NCBI GenBank assembly: GCA_023935145.1
Contig: CM043697.1
Span: 59,768,001-59,832,000 of the forward strand
Length of the DNA: 64,000 nt
From: Bretschneidera sinensis
Taxonomy: Eukaryota > Streptophyta > Magnoliopsida > Brassicales > Akaniaceae
Direction: 5' to 3'
Shown piece after piece: positions 47,647-59,406 of this stretch. The notes under the pieces are model-generated. The model searched no databases, had not been told where the DNA came from, and worked only from the letters and a program-made list of their open reading frames with translations. The translations under genes were made by a program, and so were the position numbers. Within the stretch, counting starts at the first letter, position 1, and every line of letters begins with the position of its first letter.

Positions 47647-50600
47647 ATGCCACCGAGGATCAGCGCAAGAATCAGCAAAGGGACCCCAGCGGCGTGCTCG
47701 GCCCCTGAATAAAGCAGCACTCGAGGTCTCCATTCCAGACCCAGATTTTCAACAGTACCCGAACATGCCACCCCCGCCGGAGAGCAGCGCCCCCACCTCC
47801 CAGAGACCGACTTGCCCAATGATGAGGAAACAGCCGCTCACCTTCAAGCCCCAATAACCCAAGCCCAGTTTCAGGAACTGTCCAGGATGATAGCCAATTT
47901 GGCGACCCAGGTTCGGGAGGGAGGTCAGTAGCCTCCCGGCTTTCTCGGCCAAGCTTCGAGACAAGCAGAGTCGACTGGTCGAAACGACCCCACTTACTGC
48001 CCACCTCCTGTGGAGCCCTCCCCGTGTTTCAGTCGGTCCAAGGAAAGTTTCTCCTCAAAAGGCAACCTCAGCCTGGACAGACAGTTTGAGGAAATGGAAG
48101 GGAAGATAGACTTGGCCCTGAGAGACAAGAATCCCAGCCTTATAGACGAACTCTGCGTCCAGGACCCTCCTTTCATGGAGGGTGTTCTCGAGACCCCTCT
48201 CCCGCCAAACTTTAGGATGCCCCAAGTCAGAATGTATGACAGAACCACAGATCCTATGGACCACCTCTAGCACTATAAGACGACGATGGTGCTACACCGG
48301 CACTCGGACCCGATCATGTGTCACGTTTTCCCTCTGACTCTCTAAAAGGAGGCGGGTACTTGGCACTCACGCTTGAAGCCAGGAACCATTAGCAACTTCA
48401 AAGAGCTTAGTTATGCTTTCGCCTCTCACTTCCTCAGCAGCAAGGGGCCCAAGAAAACCTCGGAAAGCCTTTTCAACATTATCCAGCATAGGGGAGAAAG
48501 GCTTCGGGCTTATATCTCCCAGTTCAACATAGCGGCATGGGAGATTCCAGACCTCGATCCGAACGTCTAGGTGAAGGCCTTCAGAAATGGATTGAGGTCT
48601 ATCATATTTAGTTCCAAGCTAACTCATTGCCTGCCCCGAGACATGAACGAGATCCTAGCCCGGGCAGAAAAGTACATGCTGGCGGAGGACTATCAAGCCT
48701 TCAGAAGGGAAAGAGAGGGAGAAACCGAGAAGAAGAGGAAAGACCCCGCCCCCCATATAGGAGCAGCCAAGAAGCCCAACCAAGAGGACAGGTATAGACC
48801 CAATCCTCGGGTCAACAGCTTCACTCCCCTCAATACTACTAGGACCGACGTCCTCATGCAGTTTCAGGACAAGTCTGTCCTACAGTGGCCACCCAAGAAG
48901 TCTCTCGGGGGGAATCAAAAGAAATAGTGTTGGTTCCACCAAAGCCGGGGCCACGATACAGAGGAATGTCATGACTTGAAGGAACAGATTGAGAATCTCA
49001 TCAACCAAGGGCGCCTAAAGGAGTTTACTGGGCCTCAAAGAAGGAAAACCCCTGCACTACCAAGAAGAGAAGACAGACGCCCTTATCAGCAATGGCAAGA
49101 GAAGCCAAACCCTCGGAGAAACCCTAGGGTGGAACAGGAAAAGCCTCCCCAAAAGAAGCCAGAGGTGGCCACAACCACCCGAATCATCAAAACTATTTGC
49201 GGAGGGCCAGCCACGGAGGGGAATTCGAGGCGGAGTGGCAAAGCATATGTCAGGACCGTAGCCTCCGTCAGTGGCCTCCAAAAGAAAATAAGAACAGAGC
49301 CGGTGATCTCCTTCACAGAAGATGACCTCGAGGGCATGCAGACTCCTCATAATGTCGCTGTGGTAGTCTCGCTCCTAGTGGCCAACTGCGAAATACGACG
49401 AGTCCTTATCGATAATGGGAGTTCCACAGACATACTGTTTCATAATGCCTATCAACGCATGGAGTTGAAGGAAGGGCATCTAGAGCCTACCCTTGCCCCT
49501 CTCTATGGCTTCGGGGGATCACCAGTCTTCGTCGAATGAAGTATAATCCTCCCCATGACCGCGGGGACAGCCCCAAGGACGTCCACTGTACAGACTACAT
49601 TCCTAGTGGTCAAGCAACCCTCTTCCTACAACATGATAATCGGTCGGCCCATCCTCAATAAGCTGAAGGCCGTCGTCTTCACCTATCACCTGAAGGTCAA
49701 GTTCCTCACCAGCAAAGGGGTAGGGCTGATCAGAGGGGACTAGAATGTCTCTCGATCCTGTTATTTGAGTGATATCAGAGAAGGGAAAAAGACCGAGGCC
49801 CTATCACTTGAAGTAGAGGATCTAAGAGACGAGATGAAGACATCCAGAGGCTGGCCAGTGGAAGAACTAACCACTGTGCCTCTGGGAAAAGACCCAACCT
49901 GAACCATACAAATAGGAGCGAACCTCCCAAAAGAGCCCAGGGAAGAACTCATTGGCCTCCTCCAAAAGAATCGGGATCTATTCGCCCCGTCAGCCCTAGA
50001 TATGCCAAGGGTTAACCTTGAAACCATCGAGCACCGCCTGAATGTAGATCCTAGGTGCAAGCCAGTTATTCAGAAGAAGAGGTCCTTCGCTCCCGAGCGC
50101 CAGGTAGCCATCAACACTAAGGTGGACAAACTGCTAGAAGCCGGCTTTATCAGGGAAGCAAGGTACCTAGATTGGGTATCCAATGTCGTGATGGTCAAAA
50201 AGGCCAGCGGTAAATGGCGTATTTGTATTAACTTCACCAATCTCAACAAAGCTTATCCAAATGACAACTTCTTTCTTCCCCGGATCGATCAAATGGTAGA
50301 CAACACTTCCGGGCACGAACTCATATCTTTCATGGACGCCTACTCTGGTTATAATCAGATTTTCATGCACAAGTCTGACCAAGAAAAGACCGCCTTTATT
50401 AACGAGCGAGGGTTGAACTGAGACAAAGTGATTCTCTTTGGGCTGAAGAATGCTAGGGTAACTTATCAGAGGTTGGTAAATAAAATCTTCAAAAGGTAGA
50501 TTTGGCGGAATATGGAAGTCTATATGAATGATATGTTGGTCAAAAGCTCCGAGGCATGGAACCACTGCTCCGACCTAGAAGAGGCCTTCAGAGTCCTGCT

Positions 50601-53083
50601 TAAGCATAATATGAGGTTGAATCCGTCCAAGTGTGCTTTTGGGGTAACCTGGGGCAAGTTCTTAGGATTCATGGTCACTCAGAGAGGGATAGAGGTTAAT
50701 ATGGAAAAGATGGAGGCCATCCTCAACATGGCCCCTCCCAAGTTTGTGAAAGAAGTACAGCGACTCACCGGACGAGTCGGGGTACTGAGCCGTTTTATTT
50801 CCAAGTCAGCAGAAAGGTGCCTTCCTTTCTTTAAGGCTATCAAAAAGGCGAAAGACTTTACCTAGTTCGAGAGCTGCCAGAAGGCATTTGAAGACTTAAA
50901 GAAGTATCTGGGTTCGCCGCCCCTCTTGGCCAAACTGCTCCCTGATAAAGAGCTCTTCCTTTACTTATCCACCGACCCTAGCACTGTGGCCTCTGTTCTG
51001 ATACGGGAAGAAGCAGGTACCCAGAAGCCCATCTACTATGCCAGTTGAATTCTCCATGACGTTGAGACAAGGTACCCTCCCATTGAAAAAATGACTTATG
51101 CCCTGATAATAGCTGCACGAAAACTCCGTCCTTACTTCCAGGCACACACTATCGTCCTCTTGACGGACTAACCCTTGAGGCAGGTTTTTCAAAATCCAAG
51201 TGCTTCAGGGAGAATAGTAAAATGGGTGGTCGAGCTATGAGAGTTTGATATCCGCTACCAACCTAGGCAATCTATCAAGGGCCAGGCTCTGGCAGACTTC
51301 ATCGTAGAAACAACCCTGCCTATAGACCCGGACGAGCCCGCAGCATCTGAGGACAGTGGCCCCCCTCTGAGATGGAGTATCCATGTGGATGGATCCTCAA
51401 ATTCACAAGGGAGTGGGGCAGGGCTCATCCTCTGTAGTCCGGAAGGCTTCACCATTGAATATGCACTGAGGTTCGGGTTCAGGGCCTCCAATAACGAAGC
51501 AGAATACGAAGCCTTCCTAGCAGGTCTAAGGCTGGCCAGGGCACTGTCGGTGGAAGTGCTGGAAGTATTCAGCGACTCTCAGTTGGTGGTAAGTCAAGTG
51601 CAGGGAGAGTTTAAGGTCAGGGGGGAGAAACTCTTTCGGTATCTCCAAAAAGTAAAGGAATGGGTCACCATGCTCAAAACATTCCGGATAACTCAGATCC
51701 CTCGAGCTGAGAACTCCAAAGCAGATGCCCTTGCAAACTTAGCCTCCTCTCAGGAACTGACGCCCAACCGAGCTGTCTACCAAGAAACCCTCTCTACACC
51801 AAGTATAGATGAAGCTCCAGTCTTACCAGTAGAAGAGAGGCCCATATGGATGGATTCGATCCTCCAATATCTAAAAGAAGGCACGATGTCAGAATAAAAG
51901 GACCAAGCCAGGAAGTTAATTTCCTGTGCCTCGTGTTACACCTTCATGGAAGGGCAATTATATAAAAGAGCTCTAACCATGCCTTACCTACGATGCCTCG
52001 GGCCGAGAGAGGCCGACTAAGCTCTCCGAGAGGTTCACGAAGGGATATGTGGAAACCACCTAGGAGCTCAGGCTTTAGCCTTTAAGGTCCTTCGTCAGGG
52101 GTACTATTGGCCCATAGTTAAAGATGACGTGGTAGATTTGGTCAAAAAATGTGAGAACTGTCAGCTGTGGTCTCCAATATCACACCGCCCCGCTAACCCC
52201 CTCGTCTCCATCACCAGCCTTTTCCCCTTCGCCATGCAAGGGATAGATCTCTTAGGCCCGTTCTTAACTGTTGTTGGGCAGAAGAAACACCTTATTGTGG
52301 CCATTGACTACTTCACCAAATGGGTTGAGGCCGAGCTGTTGGCCAGTATCACGGATCACCAAACTCGAAACTTTGTTTGGAAATTGATAGTATGCCGATT
52401 CGGGATCCCTCGAGTTCTGATCACCGATAATCGAAAGCAGTTTGACAGCTCTCGATTCAAGACGTTCTGTGATGACCTCTATATTGAACATCGGTTCTCT
52501 TCTGTGGGGTATCCACAGGCCAATGGCCAGGTTGAAGTAACCAACACTCCTCTAACGGATCAGAAGAAGACTTGATGAGGCAGACAATCAGTGGGCAGAG
52601 TAGCTCTACCATATCCTTTGGGACTACCGAACAACAACCTGGACGCCGACTGGAGAAACCCCCTTCTTCATGGCGTACGGGTCAAAGGTTGTCATCCCTA
52701 TGAAAATTGGGATCCCATCGATCCGAGTACAGCATTTCGAACTAAGCAACAACGAAGAAGGGCTGAGAATGAATGCGGACCTAATTGAGGAGACCAGGGA
52801 CAAAGCCCAGATCTGCCTCGCGGCCTACCAGTAAAGGGCAGCTCGATACTACAACTCCCGGGTCCGATCAAAAGACTTCAAGCTTAATGACCTCGTCCTC
52901 AGGAAGAATGAAGTGTCACGCCCTCGCCACACGAGGAAGCTTGTATCAAACAAGGAAGGCCCTTACCGGATTCGAAGGATTTGTAGAATGGGCACCTACG
53001 AACTAGAGGACATGGAAGGAAAAACCATTCCCCGCACCTGGAACGCGGAGAACCTCCGTAGGTTTTATCAACGAAATGTAAGA
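47647..53083 (+). pseudogene. Tat gag-pol relic
   Basis: Gag: FKELSYAFASHFLSSK and ERLRAYISQFN (48395-48540), and CWFHQSRGHDTEECHDLKEQ (48928). Protease: VLIDNGSSTDILF (about 49401). Reverse transcriptase: KWRICINFTNLNKAYPND, ISFMDAYSGYNQI and VYMNDMLVKS (50210-50540). RNase H: IHVDGSSNSQGSGAGLIL through NNEAEYEAFLAGL and FSDSQLVV (51380-51600). Integrase: CENCQ (52150), QGIDLLGPF, AIDYFTKWVEAE, LITDNRKQF and GYPQANGQVE (52240-52535), then a C-terminal part in another frame ending near ENLRRFYQR (53080). The catalytic YxDD of reverse transcriptase is YMND, so the first Asp is lost. I count at least fifteen in-frame stops; several stand where Trp (TGG), Gln or Arg is conserved, consistent with C-to-T decay. 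Confidence 0.9.
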
Positions 53084-53097
53084 GAAAGTAAAAAATC

Positions 53098-53103
53098 AAT
53101 AAA
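53098..53103 (+). terminator. Sense AATAAA just after pol
   Basis: AATAAA on the plus strand lies about 15 bp past the end of the integrase homology and 25 bp from the antisense AATAAA at 53128-53133. A convergent 3' end of sense and antisense transcripts is possible. Function is inferred from the motif only. Confidence 0.35.
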
Positions 53104-53127
53104 GATTTGAAGTTTCAATCGCATAGA

Positions 53128-55314
53128 TTTATTCATATCGAGAATAATACAAAATCCAGGCACTTTTAGCCTCGGGAACAAAAGCACTAAGCTACTAAGG
53201 AGAAACCGGGGCCTAGTGGGCCTCGTAATCTCCCCCTTCTCCCGATCGAGCGCCCTCAGCAAGTCCCTCGACCCCCTCTTCCAGGGCAGGCTGACCCGAA
53301 ATCCCTGGCCCTTCCTGGGCCTCGGCCATAGTGGCCTCTTCAGCACCTCCTCCGGAAGAAGTGACATCAGACCCTTCCGAGTCCGTAGTTAAATCTAGAC
53401 CCGAGAAGTCAACCCCCGAAAAAAAGAGCACGACCCTCCTCTTAGCTTCCTCAAAGTCTTCTATGTACTGATTTGCTCCCTTCTCCATGAGGAACGCCTC
53501 ATTCTCTACAGCCTGACGGTGGACCTCCTTCAGCTCCTCTCTAAGAGCCTCTTCGAACCTAAGCTGATGATCCCTTTCAAAAACTGCCTCCGTCTTCTCC
53601 CTCTCCCCAGTCTCGAGAGAAATAGTCAGGTCGTGAACAGCATCCTGGGACTCCTGCAATTTGTGATCAATCTTGGCCAGACGATCCACCATGTCCAGGG
53701 TATGCCGAGAGAGCACCCCGACAAAAACCCCAACTTGAAACAGTAACCCCATTAGGAGCAGTTAAAACATATGAGCCAACTCAAAAGCGAGACAAGCATT
53801 ACCTGAGATAAGGCAACCTCTGCGGCTGAGCACAGCGCCTCGATAGGCATTGATGATGTATCCACCATGTCACGAGGAGGAATACCCAGCACCAGATGCT
53901 CACGAGCCACCCTGGGATTGGCAAACACGGAGTCTTCCATCCTCAAAGCCCACCTCGAAGTAAAGAGAAGGCTATCCCGAGCCCTTTCTGAGGCAAAAGC
54001 GCCCCTGAAGGAGGTGCGGGTGCGGTTGGGTCGGTCCCTCCTTGGGAAGATGGAGGCCTAGGGGGACTGTCCACCAAAATCGGAGCCATGGGCGAAACCT
54101 TGGTCTTCTTCTTCTGCCCCAAATTGCTGGCTTCTACAGCTATTTTTCGCTCATGGGCCATACATCTAGCCAATGCTGTCATCTCCATATCTGGGCAAGA
54201 AAGAGAGCGTTGAAAACTTGGGTAAAAAGACAAAAATTTCTACGTACTAATAAATCAGGGGCTACTGTACCCAATGTGTGGGGGAAGGCTAGGAGGACAC
54301 AGGCCGCGCCTGTGGAGTTCTTCATTGTCTCCGAGCACCTCTATATCCAGAGGTACGGTCAGCATCGCCCTCAACGTCTTCTGCTCATGAGTTTAAAGAT
54401 ATGGTCTTTTACATTTACCAACATGATCCAAAGCCCAGCTAAGAGGGACGTCGTAACTCTCAGCACTCTGAACAAAGAAAAAACCCTCATTCCACTTCTT
54501 TATGGAAGAAGGTTTTTCCTTCAGAACATTTTTCCCCCGCCTTGAGCTAATGATGACCCAGCCAGTGTGGCCAAGCCGGGCCAACTGAAAATGGGCCTTA
54601 AACACGTTGATATTCATCACCCTGCCAGTCTCCTGGCAAACGGCGGTAAAAGCCACAATCAACCGGACTGAGTTGGGCACCGGTTAGCTCAGCGCGATAC
54701 CAAAGTATCTGAGCACTAAGCAAAGGAATGGATGGAGAGGAAGCCTGAGCCCGGCCTTAAGCTACTGCTCGTAAGGGAAAAGTTTGAAAAGCACCTGACT
54801 GGACAGGACATCGCATGCCCTCTCTCCACTTTTGGGGGCCCTCGTATGGAATTCCAGAGGGATCCTATATTTAACCCTCATTCTGACAAGACTGGCCTCC
54901 CTCACGGCATTCAGAATGAAATTCGCTTCGAACATCCGTTCCTCCCTCTCAGTATCTAGGGCCTCGTCTCTAATAGTCAATGATGCCCGAACATCCCCCT
55001 CTCTAGACGACTCGGCCCTCAGGCCCCCTCTTCCTTCCCCCCTGTACGGAACAAGGGCTCGACCTTCACCCAAGGAAGCCATCTCTCGAGAAGAGGTTCC
55101 CTCGGTAGAAAGAGAGCCCATCACCTCCTCTAACTCCCTGGACAAAGACCCACTGGTATCGCTACCACCAGACATCTCACCTAGAAAGAAAAGATTAGTT
55201 TCTGTGGAAAACCCCTAAACACGCTGAGTGCTCTCAAACTCCTTAGCTAAGCTAACTCAGGATCTCTTAAACTCACAAAGTGAAGATCAAATGAAGAAGG
55301 AACCCTCTTATATA
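53128..55314 (-). pseudogene. Antisense ORF unit 1 of the Tat element (gypsy-type transposon domain)
   Basis: A minus-strand TATA-like TATATAAG (55314-55307) lies about 130 bp before ATG at 55175. The frame reads MSGGSDTSGSLSRELEEVMG and on to VKYRIPLEFHTRAP, then after stops PNSVRLIVAFTAVCQETGRV and WNEGFFFVQS (54680-54400). Later parts are MEMTALARCMAHERKIAVEA (54190), EDSVFANPRVAREHL (53940) and a coiled-coil end (RLAKIDHKLQESQDAVHDLT, 53690) closing at 53216. AATAAA (minus) is at 53133-53128. The PNSxRLIVAF...FFFV block resembles the putative gypsy-type transposon domain (PF04195) found antisense in Tat-lineage elements. A GT splice donor follows LSQ at 53803; its acceptor is unclear. Function is unknown. 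Two stops and at least one frame change break it. Confidence 0.75.
55307..55314 (-). promoter_or_regulatory. TATA-like box of antisense unit 1
   Basis: TATATAAG on the minus strand, 132 bp upstream of the antisense ATG. The spacing fits a leader of about 100 nt. Confidence 0.5.
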
Positions 55315-55571
55315 GAAACTGGGGGCAGCAGAACCGAGAAACGCAAATTCGCGCGTCAGACGAAAGGACGCGCCTCTTGGCATTCCCAAGGCGTCTGGGT
55401 GACAGCTGTCATCATAGCTTACCCTTCAATCTGCCCAATACGCTACCCTCTGGGTAGCCACCATTTAATGCACCCAATGGGCAGAAACCCATGGGCCAAG
55501 GGTAAAATGTTCTAGAAGGCCCAAAGAAAGAAAGAGGCCCAGGCTCATGATTTATTTGAAGTCCTGAATGC

Positions 55572-56637
55572 TCGGTCGAATCTCCAAAAAGTTCAAATGT
55601 GTGAGCTGCGTTGCATACAGTCGGCGCATTTTCTCCAGAAAATCCGAACCTTGTCAACACTCGGTCGAATCTCCCAAAAGTCCGAGCATATGAGCTGCGT
55701 TGTATGCACTCGACGTATTTTTTACAAGAAATCCGAGCCTTGTCAACACTCGGTCGAATCTCCAAAAAGTCCGAGCGTATGAGCTGCGTCGCATACGCTC
55801 GGCGCATTTTCTCCAGGAAATCCAAGCCTTGTCAACGCTCGGTCGAATCTTCAAAAAGTCCGAGCGTATGAGCTGCGTCGCATACGCTCGGCGCATCTTC
55901 TCTAGGAAATTCGAGCCTTGTCAACGCTCGGTTGAATCTCCAAAAAGTCTGAGCGTATGAGCTGCGTTGCATACACTCGGTATATTTTCTTCGAAAAATC
56001 CGAGCCTTGTCAACACTCGGTCAAATCTCCAAAAAGTTTGAGCATATGAGCTGCGTCGCATACACTCGGCGCAATTTTTTTCGGGCAATCCGAGCCTTGT
56101 CAACGCTCGGTTGAATCTCCAAAAAGTCCGAGCGTATAGCTGCGTTGTATATGCTCGGCGCATTATCTCCAGGAAATCCGAGCCTTGTCAACGCTCAGTC
56201 GAATCTCCAAACGTCCGAGCGTATGAGTTGCGTTGCATACACTCGGCGCATTTTCTCCAGGAAATTCGAGCTTTAACAACCTTCGGTCGAATCTCCAAAA
56301 ATCCGAGCGTATGAGCTGTGTTGCATACGCTCGGTGCATTTTCTCCAAGAAATTTGAGCCTTATTAACGCTCGGTCGAATCTCCAAAAAGTCCAAGCATA
56401 TGAGCTGCGTCGCATACGCTCGGCGCGTTTTCTCTGGGAAATCCGAGCCTTGTCAACGCTCGGTCGAATCTCCAAAAAGTCTGAGCGTATGAGCTGCGTT
56501 GCATACCCTCGACGCATATTCTCCAGGAAATCCGAGCCTTGTCAACGCTCGATCGAATCTCCAAAAAGTCTAAGCGTATGAGCTGCGTCGCATACGCTCG
56601 GCGCATTTTCTCCAGGAAATCTGAGCTTAACCTTGCA
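55572..56637. repeat. Tandem array A: 12 units of about 89 bp
   Basis: The landmark TCGGTCGAAT recurs at 55572, 55661, 55750, 55839, 55928, 56017, 56107, 56195, 56283, 56371, 56460 and 56549. Spacings are 88-90 bp. Each unit holds a palindrome; in the best units (55860-55891) CCGAGCGTATG and CATACGCTCGG flank a 10-base loop. The array lies upstream of antisense unit 1 and downstream of antisense unit 2. Long ORFs across it on both strands are a by-product of repetition. Confidence 0.95.
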
Positions 56638-56760
56638 AAGACACTACCAAAGGCTACTCCCAAGTACAGGGGCTTTAGACCCCCCTATCAACTCGCATAA
56701 TTTGTCATTGATTCACACAAGTAAAGATATTATATGAAGACAGGGAATAAGAGAAGATAT

Positions 56761-57367
56761 TTTATTAAATCAAAATATTACAGCTAACGACCTCAAAGTA
56801 CAAGTAAAAGAGGACCTCAACAGCCTCAAAGTACAAGGGAAAATATAAAATGCCAGAACCCTCAGGTTGAGCCGGTTACAAGATCCTTCACCCTCTTCAG
56901 GTTGAAAATTTCTTGGCACGAGCCCAAAAGAGCCGGCGCGAACTTGAGACTAAAAGTGTTAACCACTATGATCAGCCCCAGGTTCAGGACACCCTTCCCC
57001 TACCCGCTCTCGAAACAAGAAGAAGAGGGCAGCACCAATCCCCTTGCTGCCACCAGGAGAACGGACGCAGCCTTACTTTCAACTTCCAAGAACTCAGAGT
57101 AAGCAGCCCCACCCTTCTTCTTCTCTGTTCCTAAGCAAGCTGGGGCACGAGGGGCCCACTTTCCAGAGACATGGCACTCCTCTTCTCTCGACTCCACTCG
57201 GAGTCTGAAAGAAGCTCGTGTCTCCACTCGGAGTCAGGAAGAAGCCCGAACCTTAGTGACTGCTGATGATGGTTATCCTCAAGAAGTGCTTTTCTCTCCC
57301 TCTCCTCATCTCATAAACTAAACTTGTTTCTACTTAAAACACAAGATGTCAAAGGTCCCTATTTATA
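56761..57367 (-). other. Antisense module 2 (non-coding, promoter-to-poly(A) layout)
   Basis: A minus-strand TATAAATA lies at 57367-57360 and AATAAA at 56766-56761, about 600 bp apart. The sequence between resembles module 3 (58398-59127): a leader with TAAGTAGAAACAAG against TAAGCAGAAACGAT, repeated CTCCACTCGGAGTC elements, TGTCTCTGGA(A/T)(A/G)GTGGGC, GCCTGAAGAGGGTG-like and TGTAACCGGC-like blocks, and a GT-rich end before AATAAA. No long open frame fits it. I infer a shortened copy of an antisense transcription unit. Confidence 0.5.
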
Positions 57368-57574
57368 AGACCAGAAAACACGCTCAGCGATACAAATTAA
57401 ATACAGTTTTACGGTTTTGAGGAGACTCTTCGTTTCTCCAGACAACTTTTCACCTTTCGAAGGCAACGACGCTACTTTCAAGAGCGGCTAGTTAAAGCAG
57501 GTTTGACCCTGCAAATTCTAAAAACCCTGTGATATAGCCCAGAATATTCTATGCCCAGAATGTTGTATGTTCAC

Positions 57575-58260
57575 TCGGTACGATCCTCCAAAAGTTCGAG
57601 CCTTATCTATCACTAGGCACGATTCTCCCAAGACCATCCAAAAGTCCGAGCCTGGTCTATCGTTCAGCACGATTCTCCAACGGTTCTCCAAAAGTCCGAG
57701 CCTTGTCTATCGCTCAGCACGATTCTCCAACAGTTTTCTAAAAATCCAAGCCTTATCTATCGCTCGGCACGATTCTCCAACGGTTTTCCAAAAAAATCCG
57801 AGCCTTGTCTATCGCTCGGCACGATTCTCCAAAAAGGTCGAGCCTAGTCTATCGCTCAACACGATTCTCCAACGGTTCTCCAAAAGTCCGAGCCTTGTCT
57901 ATCGCTCGGCACAATTCTCCAATGGTTCTCTAAAAGTCCAAGCCTTGTTTATCACTCGACACGATTCTCCAACAGTTCTCCAAAAAGTTCGAGCCTTGTC
58001 TATCGCTCGGCACGATTCTCCAACGGTTCTCCAAAAAGTTCGAGCCTTGTTTATCACTCGGCACGATTCTCCAACGGTTCTCCAAAAGTCTGAGCCTTGT
58101 CTATCGCTCGGCACAATTCTCCAAAAGTCCGAGCCCTTTCTATCGCTCGACACGATTCTCCAAAGGACCGAGCCTTGTTTATCGCTCAGCATGATTCTCC
58201 AATGGCTCTCCAAAAAGTCCGAGTCTCACCAATCGCTCGGTTAGATAATCCAAAAAAGTC
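57575..58260. repeat. Tandem array B: about 15 units of about 50 or 39 bp
   Basis: The landmark TCGGCACGATT (with variants) recurs at 57575, 57614, 57664, 57714, 57764, 57816, 57856, 57906, 57956, 58007, 58058, 58108, 58147, 58186 and 58237. Steps are about 50 bp or about 39-40 bp. Short units lack an 11-bp piece like AACGGTTCTCC, itself a partial duplicate of the neighbouring GATTCTCCA. The 225-aa frame at 57567-58244 is only a translation of the array. Confidence 0.93.
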
Positions 58261-58397
58261 CGAGGGACTAATCTACGTTACTAACGTTCGGCCTTGGGCC
58301 CAGAATCAAGTTTGTTTTATTGAATCAAAGTTTTCTTTATCAACTGAAGTATAAAATGCAAACACATCGAGCAAAGCAAAAATTGAAAGAAAATACA

Positions 58398-59127
58398 TTT
58401 TATTAATTCAGAGAATTACAACTAACGGCCTAGAAGTACAAAGTAAAAAATGCCCTAACAACCTCGAAGTACGAAGGAAAAGTTAAAATGTCAGGCCCCT
58501 CAGGCAGTGCCGGTTACAAGCTCCCGCACCCTCTTCAGGCTAAAAAGCTCTTGGCACAATCCTGAAAAGCTCCTGGCATGAGCCTGAGACTGAAAGCACT
58601 CACTTAACAGGTGCAGCCCTAGGCCTAGGTGCCCTCCTCAACCCCTCTTATTCTTCTGTTCCAATATACTTAAGGGGTCGAGGAGCCCACCATCCAGAGA
58701 CACAGCCCCCTGAATTCTAAATGAATCCGTGGTACTCCTTTGAGGTCGACCGTGTCCCTCTTCTTCTTTCGTTCCTTGAAACGGATAAGGTCTCGGCATA
58801 AGGAACCCTCCCAGCTCCCACTCGGAATCTAGAAGAGGTCCTTGCCTCCACTCGAAATCTGAAAGAGGTCCTGACCCTCGTTTAAAATCAGGAAGAAGAC
58901 CATGGTCGTTGAACCACGATCCTCCTCTAAGGTAACTTCGTCTTCCTCTTTGGCTTTCATAAAACCCTCAAGAGACTGATGACTCATCCCTCTCTCTGAG
59001 ATCATTACCCTCGGTGTTACCCAAACTAGTGTTTCTACTACCAGAAAGTGATATCCCCCTTTCAAGCTCTTCAGAAACTGAAATCGTTTCTGCTTAGAAC
59101 AAGAAGTGTCAGGAACCTCTACTTATA
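58398..59127 (-). other. Antisense module 3 (non-coding, promoter-to-poly(A) layout)
   Basis: A minus-strand TATAAGTA at 59127-59120 and AATAAA at 58403-58398 bracket about 720 bp homologous to module 2. A 78-aa frame (59065-58829) is not conserved in module 2 as far as I can see. Its upstream side runs into the polypurine tract and the 3' LTR. Confidence 0.5.
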
Positions 59128-59391
59128 AGAAGGGAAATCATGCTCAACGAAGGAGAATAAATGCAGAAAACGGAAAAAGATGAAACGTTTCACTTCTCCA
59201 GCTGACCTTTCGCCTCCTAAAAGTGACGCTCCGATTACCAAGGACAACCGCCCAAACGCATAATTGCTCTCACGGTTCCAAGATGTCCTCTCGCTCTCCC
59301 AGGCAGTAATGGTCCAGCTCTCACGCACGTTCTAGGCCCAATTAAAAGCCCGTCCCAACAAATAACTTTCTCAAGCACATAAATGTAGTCG

Positions 59392-59406
59392 AGGAAGTGG
59401 GGGGGC
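59392..59406 (+). other. Polypurine tract of the Tat element
   Basis: AGGAAGTGGGGGGGC lies immediately before CTG and the right LTR start at 59410, the usual primer position for plus-strand synthesis. Confidence 0.7.

Noticed and set aside
57567..58244. 225-aa open frame (plus strand) and similar long frames over the arrays
   Set aside because: The predicted proteins are just the repeat unit translated over and over. Frames stay open on both strands because the unit lacks stops in several phases.
55572..58260. CRISPR-like direct repeat arrays
   Set aside because: The arrays have no unique spacers, lie inside a plant retrotransposon and have no cas genes. They are simple tandem repeats.
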